From the NCBI RefSeq assembly GCF_014851905.1, contig NZ_JACVAQ010000001.1, positions 2,356,001-2,420,000 on the forward strand: a stretch of DNA of 64,000 nt, given 5' to 3'. The stretch comes from Pseudomonas sp. PDM14. GTDB lineage: Bacteria; Pseudomonadota; Gammaproteobacteria; Pseudomonadales; Pseudomonadaceae. Below the pieces are notes generated by a model. The model made no database searches. It saw only the letters and a list, made by a program, of their open reading frames with translations, and was not told the origin of the DNA. How positions within the stretch are numbered: position 1 is the first letter of the stretch; each line of letters starts with the position of its first letter. Shown here piece after piece: positions 43,399-52,537 of the stretch. The translations under genes and the position numbers were made by a program.

Positions 43399-44381
43399 AC
43401 GCGCTTACTCGCCAGCCAGGCAGGAATGCGTGATTCCAGGTAGTACTCGGGCTGGCGCAGGGCGCCGCCGATGAAGCCGACATGGCCGCCGCGCGCATGC
43501 AGCTCCAGCTCGGTGCTGGCCGACAGCTCGCCACGTTCCGGCACGCTGTGGGGGAAGACGAACGGGTCGTCGCTGGATTGGATGATCAGCGTCGGCGTGC
43601 GGATCTCGCCCAGGTAGTAGCGGCTGGAGGCGCGCCGGTAGTAGTCGTCGGCATCGCTGTAGCCATGCAGCGGCGCGGTGAAGCGGCCATCGAAATCCCA
43701 GAAGGTGCGCATGCCGTCGAGCGAGCCGAGCTGTTCGAGCACGGCCAGGCGATCGGTGTGGCCGTGGTGGGCGAAGCTTCGCTGCTTGTCGCGCACGTAC
43801 GCCACCAGAGCACGCATGAAATGCGCCTGGTAGACCTTGGAAAAGCCGCGGTCGATACGCTCGGCGCAGTGATCCAGGCGGAACGGCACGGAGACTGCCA
43901 CCGCGCCCTGCAGCCCCGACTGCTCGCCGTGTTCGCCGAGGTACTTGAGCAGCACATTGCCGCCCAGCGAATAACCGACCGCGTACAGCGGCGCCAGTGG
44001 TCGCTTCGCTTGCAGGTGGCGCACGGCGTGCAGCACATCCTCGCTGACGCCGGAGTGATAACCGCGTGGCAGCAGGTTCGGCTCGCCCGAGCAGCCGCGC
44101 CAGTTCAGCGCCACGCTGGCCCAGCCCTGCGCGGCCAAGCGTTGCTGCAAGCCGAGGATGTAGTGCGAGCTGGAAGAGCCGGTCAGCCCATGCAGCAGCA
44201 GGACAAGTGGCGCAGCGGCCTCGTGCGGGCCGTGCCAGTCGAGGTCGAGAAAGTCGCCGTCTTCCAGCCACAACCGTTCACGCTGGCGCTCCAGCTTCGG
44301 CGCCGCGCGGCACAGCGAGCCCCAGAGGGTCTGCAGGTGAGGATTGCGCAGCCACCAGGCGGGTTGGAAGTCGGTTGTCAT
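43395..44381 (-). CDS. YheT-type alpha/beta hydrolase
   Basis: A 328-residue hydrolase of the YheT family. It begins FQPAWWLRNPHLQTLWGSLCR (about residues 5-25, a family signature), with LVLLLHGLTGSSSSHYILGL (about 59-78), the conserved NWRGCSGEPNLLPRGYHSG (about 94-112), the nucleophile YAVGYSLGGNVLLKYLGEHG (Ser near 145), and the catalytic His in HARGGHVGFIGG near residue 300. Related enzymes hydrolyse acyl esters, and the neighbouring fatty-alcohol genes are suggestive of lipid substrates, but it is convergent with laoR and not in the same unit. Confidence 0.85.
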   Translation of the reverse strand: MTTDFQPAWWLRNPHLQTLWGSLCRAAPKLERQRERLWLEDGDFLDLDWHGPHEAAAPLVLLLHGLTGSSSSHYILGLQQRLAAQGWASVALNWRGCSGEPNLLPRGYHSGVSEDVLHAVRHLQAKRPLAPLYAVGYSLGGNVLLKYLGEHGEQSGLQGAVAVSVPFRLDHCAERIDRGFSKVYQAHFMRALVAYVRDKQRSFAHHGHTDRLAVLEQLGSLDGMRTFWDFDGRFTAPLHGYSDADDYYRRASSRYYLGEIRTPTLIIQSSDDPFVFPHSVPERGELSASTELELHARGGHVGFIGGALRQPEYYLESRIPAWLASKRV

Positions 44382-44466
44382 GGGTTAGATTCTGATGGGG
44401 CTCAAGACGTCAGGCTAGAGCCTGGCGCAGCAAACCGGAAGCATCATTGGCCGGCCGAATGAATAC

Positions 44467-44703
44467 TTAGCGGCGCCTGCTGAGCCACATCTTGCGGATA
44501 GCGAATACCAAGACCAGTGCCGCGATCACCCGTTGCTCGGTCAGCCCCAGCACGAAGCCTCGTGACGGGTCGATGACGTTGCGGGAGATACCAAAGGCGA
44601 TTTCCTTGTCGGCGAACAGCAGCATCAGTGCCAGCGGAACGACTAGAAAATAGGGCAGGTTGCCGTAGATGAAGTCCCTGAGCGGGGTGCGCTCCAGCGC
44701 CAA
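44467..44703 (-). CDS. Small membrane protein of unknown function
   Basis: A 78-residue protein with two predicted membrane helices (YFLVVPLALMLLFADKEIAF, about residues 18-37, and QRVIAALVLVFAIRKMWL, about 57-74). It starts one base after the rsmD stop on the same strand and ends in basic residues (SRRR), so the C-terminus is probably cytoplasmic. The tight link to rsmD suggests co-transcription. I do not recognise a family with known function. Confidence 0.7.
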   Translation of the reverse strand: MALERTPLRDFIYGNLPYFLVVPLALMLLFADKEIAFGISRNVIDPSRGFVLGLTEQRVIAALVLVFAIRKMWLSRRR

Positions 44704-44704
44704 A

Positions 44705-45292
44705 TCAACGCCGCTCCCACAGTGCGTAATGCACCTGGCCGGCCTTCTGCTCGCGGTGCAGGCGCCAGTTGCCGGGCATGGCCAGGGTCGAGGGGGCGTT
44801 CTCGCTTTCGGTGTAGACCCAGGCGTCCTTGGCCAGCCAGCCCTTTTCTTCCAGCAGCACGCAGGCCGGGGCCAGCAGGTCCTGGCCGAACGGCGGGTCG
44901 AGGAAGACCAGGTCGTAGGGTTTGGCCGGCTGGTTTTCCAGGTGCAGTAGGGCGTTGGTCTGCAGCAACTGGCCGTTTTCGCATTTCAGTGTGCCGAGGA
45001 TCTGCCGCAGGCTGCTGATGGCGCTCGGGTTGCTGTCCAGCGCCAGGGCGCTGCTGGCGCCGCGTGACAGTGCTTCCAGGAACAGCGCGCCGCTGCCGGT
45101 GAAGCAGTCGAGCACGTGCGCGCCCTCGACGTAGGGTGCCAGCCAGTTGAACAGGGTTTCGCGCACGCGGTTCGGCGTCGGCCGCAGGCCGTTGGCCATG
45201 GGGAAGCTGAACTGGCGGCTGCGCCACTCGCCGCCGATGATGCGCAGCTGGCCATTGCCGCCGTGGTCTGGTTTGGCTGGGGGCTTGCGCAT
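44705..45292 (-). CDS. rsmD: 16S rRNA m2G966 methyltransferase
   Basis: A 195-residue SAM methyltransferase modifying G966 of 16S rRNA. Motifs are LRIIGGEWRSRQFSFPMANG then LRPTPNRVRETLFNWL (about residues 16-51, family signature), VLDCFTGSGALFLEALSRGA (about 60-79, SAM site) and DLVFLDPPFGQDLL (about 125-138, the DPPF catalytic motif). Its start codon shares a base with the end of the upstream M16 peptidase gene. The operon is M16-M16-rsmD-small membrane protein. Confidence 0.96.
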   Translation of the reverse strand: MRKPPAKPDHGGNGQLRIIGGEWRSRQFSFPMANGLRPTPNRVRETLFNWLAPYVEGAHVLDCFTGSGALFLEALSRGASSALALDSNPSAISSLRQILGTLKCENGQLLQTNALLHLENQPAKPYDLVFLDPPFGQDLLAPACVLLEEKGWLAKDAWVYTESENAPSTLAMPGNWRLHREQKAGQVHYALWERR

Positions 45293-46821
45293 CAGTGCTC
45301 CGGAACGCCGGTCGGTTGCTCGGCGGGTTTGTCGGTGGGTGGCGGCAGGTCTTTCTGCGCCACGGTCGGCCCGGCGGTGACGATGATCATCGCCTCGGGC
45401 GAGAGGTGCTTGTTCATCGCCGCTTTGACCTGGGCAACGTCGAGCGCCTGAACCTGGGCCATGAAGTCTTCCAGATAGGTCAGCGGCAGGTCGTAGAAGC
45501 CCATGGCGCCGAGCTGTCCAACGATGTCGGCGTTGCTCGCGGTGGACAGCGGGAAGCTGCCGGCGGTCTCGCGCTTGGCGTCGTCGAGTTCCTTCTGGGT
45601 CGGGCCGCTGGCCAGGTAGTCGCGCAGAAGATCCTGCACCAGCTTGAGCGTGCCTTCGCTGAGCTCGGCGCGGGTCTGCAGGTTGATTATGAACGGGCCA
45701 CGCGCCTGCATGGCGCTGAAGGCCGAGTAGACGCCGTAGGTCAGGCCGCGTTTTTCGCGCACTTCGCTCATCAGACGGGTGCCGAAGCCACCGCCGCCGA
45801 GGATCTGGTTGCCGAGGAACAGCGCCGCGTAGTCCGGGTCGTCACGGGTGATGCCGAGCTGGGCGAGCATCAGGTGGGTCTGCGCGGACGGAAATTCGAT
45901 GTGGCTGTGACCAGGCTTCGGCACCTGCGGTGCGGGCATCTTGGCCAGGGCCTGGCCCTTGGGCAGGGACGCGGAGACTTCCGCGGCCAGGGCTTCGGCT
46001 TCGGCGCGCGAGAGGTCGCCGACCAGGGCGATGACCACGTTGCCGGCGGCATAGGCCTTCTGGTGGAACGCCTTGAGCTGCGCGGCGCTGATCGCCGGCA
46101 GGGTTTTTTCGGTGCCTTCGCTCGGGTGCGCGTACGGGTGGTCGCCGTAGAGATGCTCGAACAGCTGCAGGCCGGCGAGCTTGCCCGGGTTCTGCTTCTG
46201 GTACTCGAAGCCAGCCAGGACCTGGTTTTTGATGCGCGACAGGGCGTCTTCGGGGAAGGTCGGCTGGCCGATGACCTGCTCGAACAGCTCCAGCGCCGGC
46301 TCGCGCTGCTCCTTGGCGCTCAGGCTGCGCAGGCTGGCGACTGCCATGTCGCGGTACGAGCCGTTGCCGAAGTCCGCGCCCAGGCCCTCGAAACCCTGGG
46401 CGATGGCGGTAACGTCCTTGCCGGGCACGCCTTCGTTGAGCATGGCGTTGGTCAGCATGGCCAGGCCGGGCACGCCGTCATCCTGGCTGCTGCCGGCGGC
46501 AAAGGTCAGGCGCAGGTCGAACATCGGCAGTTGGCGGGCTTCGACGAACAGCACCTTGGCGCCTTCGGCGGTCTGCCAGGTCTGGATGTCCAGCTGGCGA
46601 CGGCTGAGGGCCTTGTCGTCGAGGTCGGCGAGCGACTTGATGCGTTGTTCGACCGGTATGTCGGTCGTGGCTGCCCCGGCTTCGCTGGCGGCAGGTTCTG
46701 CCACGGCTGCTTCGGCGGTGTTCAGCGGTGCGTCGGCGGGGCGGCTGGCGATGAAGGTGAGCAGGCCGATCAGCAGGATCAGAGCCAGGCCCAGCAGGCT
46801 GTAACGCAGGCCGTTACTCAT
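45292..46821 (-). CDS. M16 peptidase family subunit lacking the zinc motif
   Basis: A 509-residue protein with an N-terminal membrane anchor (YSLLGLALILLIGLLTFIAS, residues 7-26) and two M16 (insulinase) halves. The HxxEH zinc site is absent: the equivalent stretch reads SSQDDGVPGLAMLTNAMLNE. However, the C-terminal half keeps the substrate-binding Arg/Tyr pair in MSEVREKRGLTYGVYSAFSA (about residues 350-370). This is the pattern of the non-catalytic partner in heterodimeric M16 proteases, and the catalytic partner is encoded immediately upstream with an 8-bp overlap. An Ala/Pro/Glu-rich linker follows the anchor. Confidence 0.88.
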   Translation of the reverse strand: MSNGLRYSLLGLALILLIGLLTFIASRPADAPLNTAEAAVAEPAASEAGAATTDIPVEQRIKSLADLDDKALSRRQLDIQTWQTAEGAKVLFVEARQLPMFDLRLTFAAGSSQDDGVPGLAMLTNAMLNEGVPGKDVTAIAQGFEGLGADFGNGSYRDMAVASLRSLSAKEQREPALELFEQVIGQPTFPEDALSRIKNQVLAGFEYQKQNPGKLAGLQLFEHLYGDHPYAHPSEGTEKTLPAISAAQLKAFHQKAYAAGNVVIALVGDLSRAEAEALAAEVSASLPKGQALAKMPAPQVPKPGHSHIEFPSAQTHLMLAQLGITRDDPDYAALFLGNQILGGGGFGTRLMSEVREKRGLTYGVYSAFSAMQARGPFIINLQTRAELSEGTLKLVQDLLRDYLASGPTQKELDDAKRETAGSFPLSTASNADIVGQLGAMGFYDLPLTYLEDFMAQVQALDVAQVKAAMNKHLSPEAMIIVTAGPTVAQKDLPPPTDKPAEQPTGVPEH

Positions 46822-48169
46822 GGCCGGTCTCCTCGGGCAGGACGTGGGCGACGCTCAGGCGCGTGCGGGTGAAATAGGTTTGTGCGGCCTGCTGGATATC
46901 GGCTGGGGTGACGGCTTCGAGGGCGGCCAGTTCATCGTCCATCAGCTTCCAGGACAGGCCGACGGTTTCCAGTTGGCCGATGGTGCTGGCCTGGCTGGTG
47001 ATCGAGTCGCGCTCGTAGACCAGCCCGGCGATCACCTGGGCGCGAACGCGCTGCACTTCCTCGGCGCTCGGTGGGGTCTTCTTCAGGTCTTCCAGCTCGC
47101 GCCACAGGCCGGCCTCGACCTGCTCCAGGGTCTTGCCCTTCTGCACGTTCGGCGTGGCGCTGAGGGTGAACAGGCTGTCGCCCCGGCTGAAGGCGTCGTA
47201 GCTGGCGGAGGCGCCGGCGACCAGCTCCTCGCCGCGCTCCAGGCGGGTCGGCAGGCGGGCGCTGTAGCCGCCGTCGAGCAGCGCGCTGATCAGGCGCAGG
47301 GCGTGTACCTCGCGCGGGTTCTTCGCCGTGGCCAGGCTCGGCACGTTGAAGCCATAGATCAGGCTCGGCAGCTGGGTGCGCAGGTGCAGGGTGATCTGCC
47401 GCTCACCCGGTTCGGCCAGCTCCAGCGGTTTCTTCGCCGCTGGCACGTCGCGGCGCGGGATGGGCCCGAAGTAGCGCTCGGCGAGGGTCTTCACCTCGGC
47501 GCCGGTGACATCGCCGACCACCACCAGGGTGGCGTTGTTCGGCGCGTACCAGGATTCGTACCAGTGGCGCAGCTCCTCGACGGTCATGCGGTCGAGGTCG
47601 GCCATCCAGCCGATGGTCGGCGTGTGGTAGCCGCTGGCGGGGAAGGCCATGGCGCTGAAGCGCTCGTAGGCCAGCGACGAGGGTTTGTCGTCGGTGCGCA
47701 GGCGGCGCTCTTCCTTGATCACTTCGATTTCACGGGCGAACTCGTCGGCCGGCAATTTGAGGCTGGCCAGGCGATCGGCTTCCAGCTCGAAGGCCACCGC
47801 CAGGCGGTCGCGCGACAGGACCTGGTAATACGCGGTGTAGTCGTCGCTGGTGAAGGCGTTCTCGGTGGCGCCGAGGTCGCGCAGGATCAGCGAGGCTTCG
47901 CCGGGGCCGAGTTTGCCGCTGCCCTTGAACATCATGTGTTCGAGGGCGTGGGACAGGCCGGTCTGGCCGGGCGTCTCGTAGCTCGAGCCGACCTTGTACC
48001 AGAGTTGCGAGACCACCACGGGGGCGCGGTGGTCTTCGCGGACGACGACTTTGAGGCCGTTGTCGAGGATGAATTCGTGGGTGGTTTGCGGTTCGGCGGC
48101 CTGGGCGGCCAGAGGTGCGAGCAACGCCGTTAACAGCAGGCCGGCGCAGCGGCGGGCTAGTCGATTCAT
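46814..48169 (-). CDS. M16 zinc protease, catalytic subunit
   Basis: A 451-residue periplasmic zinc protease with a signal peptide (CAGLLLTALLAPLAAQAAEP, about residues 8-27). The inverted zinc motif is present: GLSHALEHMMFKGSGKL (HxxEH near residues 80-84), with the distal Glu near residue 160. It lacks the C-terminal Arg/Tyr pair that its downstream neighbour retains, so the two proteins probably assemble into one active enzyme. They overlap by 8 bp and are expected in equal amounts. In P. aeruginosa the same pair precedes ftsY divergently. The substrates are unknown. Confidence 0.9.
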   Translation of the reverse strand: MNRLARRCAGLLLTALLAPLAAQAAEPQTTHEFILDNGLKVVVREDHRAPVVVSQLWYKVGSSYETPGQTGLSHALEHMMFKGSGKLGPGEASLILRDLGATENAFTSDDYTAYYQVLSRDRLAVAFELEADRLASLKLPADEFAREIEVIKEERRLRTDDKPSSLAYERFSAMAFPASGYHTPTIGWMADLDRMTVEELRHWYESWYAPNNATLVVVGDVTGAEVKTLAERYFGPIPRRDVPAAKKPLELAEPGERQITLHLRTQLPSLIYGFNVPSLATAKNPREVHALRLISALLDGGYSARLPTRLERGEELVAGASASYDAFSRGDSLFTLSATPNVQKGKTLEQVEAGLWRELEDLKKTPPSAEEVQRVRAQVIAGLVYERDSITSQASTIGQLETVGLSWKLMDDELAALEAVTPADIQQAAQTYFTRTRLSVAHVLPEETGHE

Positions 48170-48308
48170 TGATTCGGGACCTGTCGGACAGCCCGGGCGG
48201 TCGTACCGCCGGCGAGCGAAGAGGTGCTAGGATACCCCATCCTTTTCCGGGGCGGCGCGCTGGCTGTATTGGCTCTGCTGCGCCGCTCCCCTGAGATGCA
48301 AGCGACCC

Positions 48309-49736
48309 ATGTTTGGTTCCGAAGACGACAAGAAGTCGCCAGCTTCCGCTGGCAAGACGCCGGGCGATGCCGGCGAGAAGAAATCCTTGTTCGGCTGGCT
48401 GCGCAAGAAGCCCCAGGAAGGGCAGAACGATGCGGCAGCGAACACCCCGCCGAGCGTTCCCGTCGATGCTGTGCCGCCGTCAGTCGAGCCGCTGGCCGAG
48501 CCTGCGCCTATAGCGCCCGAGCCGCTCAGCAGTGCTCCTGCCGCGGGGCCCGCACCCGTCATCGAGTCGCCTGCGGTTGTTCCCGCGGACCCCGCGTCTG
48601 CCGCCGAGGCAGTTGTCGCGGCCGAGCCCGTGGCCGAGCCCACGGACAAGCCAGCCGTGTTCTCGCGCTTTCGCATCAATGCCGGCAGTGAAGTGCCGCA
48701 TGAGGTGCATGCTCCTGCTGCCCCCGAGCCGCTGGAGCCGGTTGTCGACGTGGTGGTACCTGCCGAGGCCACCTCGTTGGAGCAGGACAAGCCCGGCGAT
48801 AACCAGGGCGGCTGGTTCGCCCGCCTCAAGCAGGGCCTGTCGAAGACCAGTGCCAGCCTCGGCGAAGGCATGGCCAGCCTGTTCCTCGGCAAGAAGGCCA
48901 TCGACGATGACCTGCTCGAGGACCTGGAAACCCATCTGCTCACCGCCGACGTCGGCGTCGAGGCGACCACCGCGATCATCGGCAGTCTGACCAAGCGCGT
49001 GGCGCGCAAGGAGCTGGCCGACAGCGGCGCGTTGTACAAGGCCTTGCAGGAAGAGCTGGCCGCGCTGCTCAAGCCGGTCGAGCAACCGCTCACGGTTGAC
49101 ACCGGCAAGCAGCCCTACGTGATCCTCGTGGTCGGCGTGAACGGCGTAGGCAAGACCACCACCATCGGCAAGCTGGCGAAGAAGCTGCAGCAGGATGGCA
49201 AGAAGGTCATGCTCGCCGCGGGCGATACCTTCCGCGCCGCTGCAGTCGAGCAGCTGCAGGTGTGGGGTGAGCGCAACAACATCGCGGTGATCGCCCAGCA
49301 CACTGGCGCCGACTCGGCTTCGGTGATCTTCGACGCCGTGCAGGCGGCCAAGGCCCGTGGCGCCGATGTGCTGATCGCCGATACCGCCGGGCGTCTGCAC
49401 ACCAAAGACAACCTGATGGAAGAGTTGAAGAAGGTCCGCCGGGTGATCGGCAAGCTCGACGACACTGCGCCGCACGAAGTGCTGCTGGTGCTTGACGCCG
49501 GTACCGGGCAGAACGCGATCAACCAGACCAAGCAGTTCAACCAGGCCGTGACCCTCACCGGGCTGGCCCTGACCAAGCTGGACGGCACCGCCAAGGGTGG
49601 CGTGATTTTCGCCCTGGCCAAGCAGTTCGGCCTGCCGATCCGCTACATCGGCGTCGGCGAAGGGATCGACGACCTGCGCACCTTCGTCGCGCAGGATTTC
49701 GTCCAGGCGCTGTTCGCGGAGAAGGAACGCACATGA
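48309..49736 (+). CDS. ftsY: Signal recognition particle receptor FtsY
   Basis: A 475-residue SRP GTPase receptor that docks ribosome-SRP complexes at the membrane. The N-terminal A domain (residues about 1-165) is long, acidic and rich in Ala, Pro and Glu, then the helical N domain (GLSKTSASLGEGMASLFLGK, about 177-196) and the G domain with VGVNGVGKTTTIGKLAKKLQ (P-loop, about 278-297), AAGDTFRAAAVEQL, IADTAGRLHTKDNLMEEL (about 356-373) and LTKLDGTAKGG (about 420-430). Its stop overlaps the ftsE start by four bases (ATGA). Confidence 0.98.
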   Translation: MFGSEDDKKSPASAGKTPGDAGEKKSLFGWLRKKPQEGQNDAAANTPPSVPVDAVPPSVEPLAEPAPIAPEPLSSAPAAGPAPVIESPAVVPADPASAAEAVVAAEPVAEPTDKPAVFSRFRINAGSEVPHEVHAPAAPEPLEPVVDVVVPAEATSLEQDKPGDNQGGWFARLKQGLSKTSASLGEGMASLFLGKKAIDDDLLEDLETHLLTADVGVEATTAIIGSLTKRVARKELADSGALYKALQEELAALLKPVEQPLTVDTGKQPYVILVVGVNGVGKTTTIGKLAKKLQQDGKKVMLAAGDTFRAAAVEQLQVWGERNNIAVIAQHTGADSASVIFDAVQAAKARGADVLIADTAGRLHTKDNLMEELKKVRRVIGKLDDTAPHEVLLVLDAGTGQNAINQTKQFNQAVTLTGLALTKLDGTAKGGVIFALAKQFGLPIRYIGVGEGIDDLRTFVAQDFVQALFAEKERT

Positions 49737-50401
49737 TTCGATTCGAGCAGGTCGGCAAGCGGTATCCCAACGGCCATGTCGGGTTGCACGAACTGAGTTT
49801 CCACGTACGACGGGGCGAGTTCCTGTTCGTCACGGGGCACTCCGGCGCGGGCAAGAGCACGCTGTTGCGCCTGCTCCTGGCGATGGAGCGACCGACCACC
49901 GGCAAGCTGCTGCTGGCTGGGCAGGACCTGGGCCAGATCAGCACCGCGCAGATTCCCTTCCTGCGTCGGCAGATCGGCGTGGTGTTCCAGAATCACCAGC
50001 TGCTGTTCGATCGCAGCGTGTTCAACAACGTCGCCCTGCCGCTGCAGATCCTCGGCCTGTCCAAGGAAGAGATCAGCAAACGCGTCGGCGCGGCCCTGGA
50101 ACGCGTCAGCCTGAGCGACAAGGCCGAACAGTCGCCGGCGGACCTGTCCACCGGCCAGCAGCAGCGCGTCGGCATCGCCCGCGCCGTGGTGCACCGTCCA
50201 GCCCTGCTGCTGGCGGATGAACCTACCGGTAACCTTGACCCGCGTCTGGCGGCTGAGATCATGGGCGTGTTCGAGGACATCAATCGCCTCGGCACCACCG
50301 TGCTGATCGCCAGCCACGACCTGTCGCTGATCGCCCGCATGCGTCACCGCATGCTGACTCTGCAACGTGGTCGCCTGATCGGCGACGGGGAGGCCAGCTG
50401 A
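49733..50401 (+). CDS. ftsE: Cell division ATP-binding protein FtsE
   Basis: A 222-residue ABC ATPase that works with FtsX at the division septum to activate murein hydrolases. Walker A is GHSGAGKSTLLRLLL (about residues 36-50), the signature is LSTGQQQRVGIARAVVHRPA (about 139-158) and Walker B LLLADEPTGNLDPR (about 160-173). It overlaps ftsY by 4 bp and its stop overlaps the ftsX start (TGATG), the conserved ftsYEX arrangement. Confidence 0.98.
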   Translation: MIRFEQVGKRYPNGHVGLHELSFHVRRGEFLFVTGHSGAGKSTLLRLLLAMERPTTGKLLLAGQDLGQISTAQIPFLRRQIGVVFQNHQLLFDRSVFNNVALPLQILGLSKEEISKRVGAALERVSLSDKAEQSPADLSTGQQQRVGIARAVVHRPALLLADEPTGNLDPRLAAEIMGVFEDINRLGTTVLIASHDLSLIARMRHRMLTLQRGRLIGDGEAS

Positions 50402-51411
50402 TGAGCGAGAGCCAACGCAACCCGAAAGCCGCCGAACGCGTCGGTGCGGTGAAGGCCAAGGCCGACAAGCCGATCAACGAAGGCCCGGATTTCTCCACGC
50501 TGCTGCACGCCTGGCTGGAAAGCCATCGCGCCAGTCTGGTCGACAGCCTGCGCCGCCTGGCTCGTCAGCCGATCGGCAGTTTCTTTACCTGTCTGGTGAT
50601 GGCCATCGCCCTGTCGCTGCCCATGGGTCTGTCGCTGCTGCTCGATAACGTCGAGCGCCTGGGTGGCTCCTGGCAGCGCGCGGCGCAGATTTCCCTGTAC
50701 CTCGATCTCGACACCAACGAAGCCAGCGGTCAGCGCCTGCGCGACGAAATCGCCGGCATGGGCGATGTCGCCGAAGCCGAGTGGATCAGCCGTGAGCAAG
50801 CCCTGGCCGAGTTCCAGCAGCAGTCCGGCCTCGGCGAAGCCCTGCGCGAGCTGCCGGACAACCCGTTGCCCGGCGTGGTGGTGGTGACGCCGCATGAAGT
50901 CGACAAGGCGGCGCTCGAGGCTCTGCGTGGGCGCCTCGCCGAACTGCCCGGCGTGCAGCAGGCACAGCTCGACCTGCAGTGGGTCGAGCGCCTGTCGGCG
51001 ATTCTCAAGCTGGGCCAGCATTTCGTCTTCGGCCTGACCCTGCTGCTGGTGCTGGCCCTGCTGCTGGTGATCGGCAATACCATCCGCCTGCACATCGAGA
51101 ACCGTCGCAACGAGATCGAGGTGATCAAGCTGGTTGGCGGTACCGATGGCTACGTACGTCGGCCGTTCCTTTATATGGGCGCGTTGTACGGTGTCGGCGC
51201 GGGATTGCTGGCCTGGGCGGTACTGGCATTTGGCCTGGACTGGTTGAATGCGGCGGTGGTGCGCCTGGCCGGGTTGTACGGCAGCGACTTTGCCCTGGGC
51301 GGCGTGCCAGTAGACGATGGTCTGTCATTGCTGCTCGGCGCGGTCCTGTTGGGCTATATTGGCGCCTGGCTCGCCGTGGCGCGTCACCTCAGTGAACTGG
51401 CGCCTCGTTAG
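50401..51411 (+). CDS. ftsX: Cell division protein FtsX
   Basis: A 336-residue membrane protein of the FtsX/MacB family. A basic cytoplasmic N-terminus of about 55 residues is followed by four membrane helices: FFTCLVMAIALSLPMGLSLL (about 61-80), FVFGLTLLLVLALLLVIGNT (about 209-228), a third near 258-282 and a fourth near 305-330. The periplasmic loop between helices 1 and 2 (about 85-205) is the part that engages the hydrolase activator EnvC in other bacteria. rpoH follows with its own promoter region. Confidence 0.96.
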   Translation: MSESQRNPKAAERVGAVKAKADKPINEGPDFSTLLHAWLESHRASLVDSLRRLARQPIGSFFTCLVMAIALSLPMGLSLLLDNVERLGGSWQRAAQISLYLDLDTNEASGQRLRDEIAGMGDVAEAEWISREQALAEFQQQSGLGEALRELPDNPLPGVVVVTPHEVDKAALEALRGRLAELPGVQQAQLDLQWVERLSAILKLGQHFVFGLTLLLVLALLLVIGNTIRLHIENRRNEIEVIKLVGGTDGYVRRPFLYMGALYGVGAGLLAWAVLAFGLDWLNAAVVRLAGLYGSDFALGGVPVDDGLSLLLGAVLLGYIGAWLAVARHLSELAPR

Positions 51412-51453
51412 TAAGTCTATGTTTTATATGTGTTTATCTCACTGTAAGGAAAC

Positions 51454-51462
51454 TTTTCCACA
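51454..51462 (+). promoter_or_regulatory. Candidate DnaA box upstream of rpoH
   Basis: TTTTCCACA matches the relaxed DnaA consensus TTWTNCACA at every position and lies just upstream of the proposed rpoH -35. In E. coli DnaA binding represses some rpoH promoters; a similar role here is inference. Single 9-mers of this degeneracy also occur by chance. Confidence 0.4.
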
Positions 51463-51465
51463 ACC

Positions 51466-51493
51466 TTGCAGTCACAGGTCGCAGTGCTAAACT
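51466..51493 (+). promoter_or_regulatory. Candidate rpoH promoter
   Basis: TTGCAG (51466-51471), 16-bp spacer, TAAACT (51488-51493), ending 30 bp before the rpoH ATG. An alternative sigma-E/AlgU-like -35 (GGAAACTT, 51448-51455) lies upstream but its -10 is unconvincing. The leader AAAGTCGGAGGTTTTTCATG gives a strong GGAGG ribosome site. Confidence 0.5.
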
Positions 51494-51523
51494 GCACCCG
51501 TTTTTGAAAGTCGGAGGTTTTTC

Positions 51524-52378
<855 letters not shown>

Positions 52379-52392
52379 GTTTTCCAGCGCTC

Positions 52393-52424
52393 AAAAAAAG
52401 CCGCACCCAGGTGCGGCTTTTTTT
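52393..52424 (+). terminator. Rho-independent terminator of rpoH
   Basis: Seven A, then GCCGCACC, loop CAG, GGTGCGGC and seven T: a strong terminator ending the ftsYEX-rpoH run. The 113 bp after it, up to the lysoplasmalogenase-like gene, contain nothing else I can support. Confidence 0.93.
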
Positions 52425-52537
52425 CGCCTGCGATTCGCTGACGCGCTGCGCACAGGCTTGTGACGTGTGCAGAGTGGTGCGCCGGCAGCGTGGCGCGCCA
52501 TGCTGGCGGCACTACAAGAAGAAGCCGGAGTGTCGCC

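Noticed and set aside
45292..46821. M16 gene without HxxEH as a pseudogene
   Set aside because: The frame is intact, has a signal anchor and retains the Arg/Tyr pair; this is a known non-catalytic partner type.
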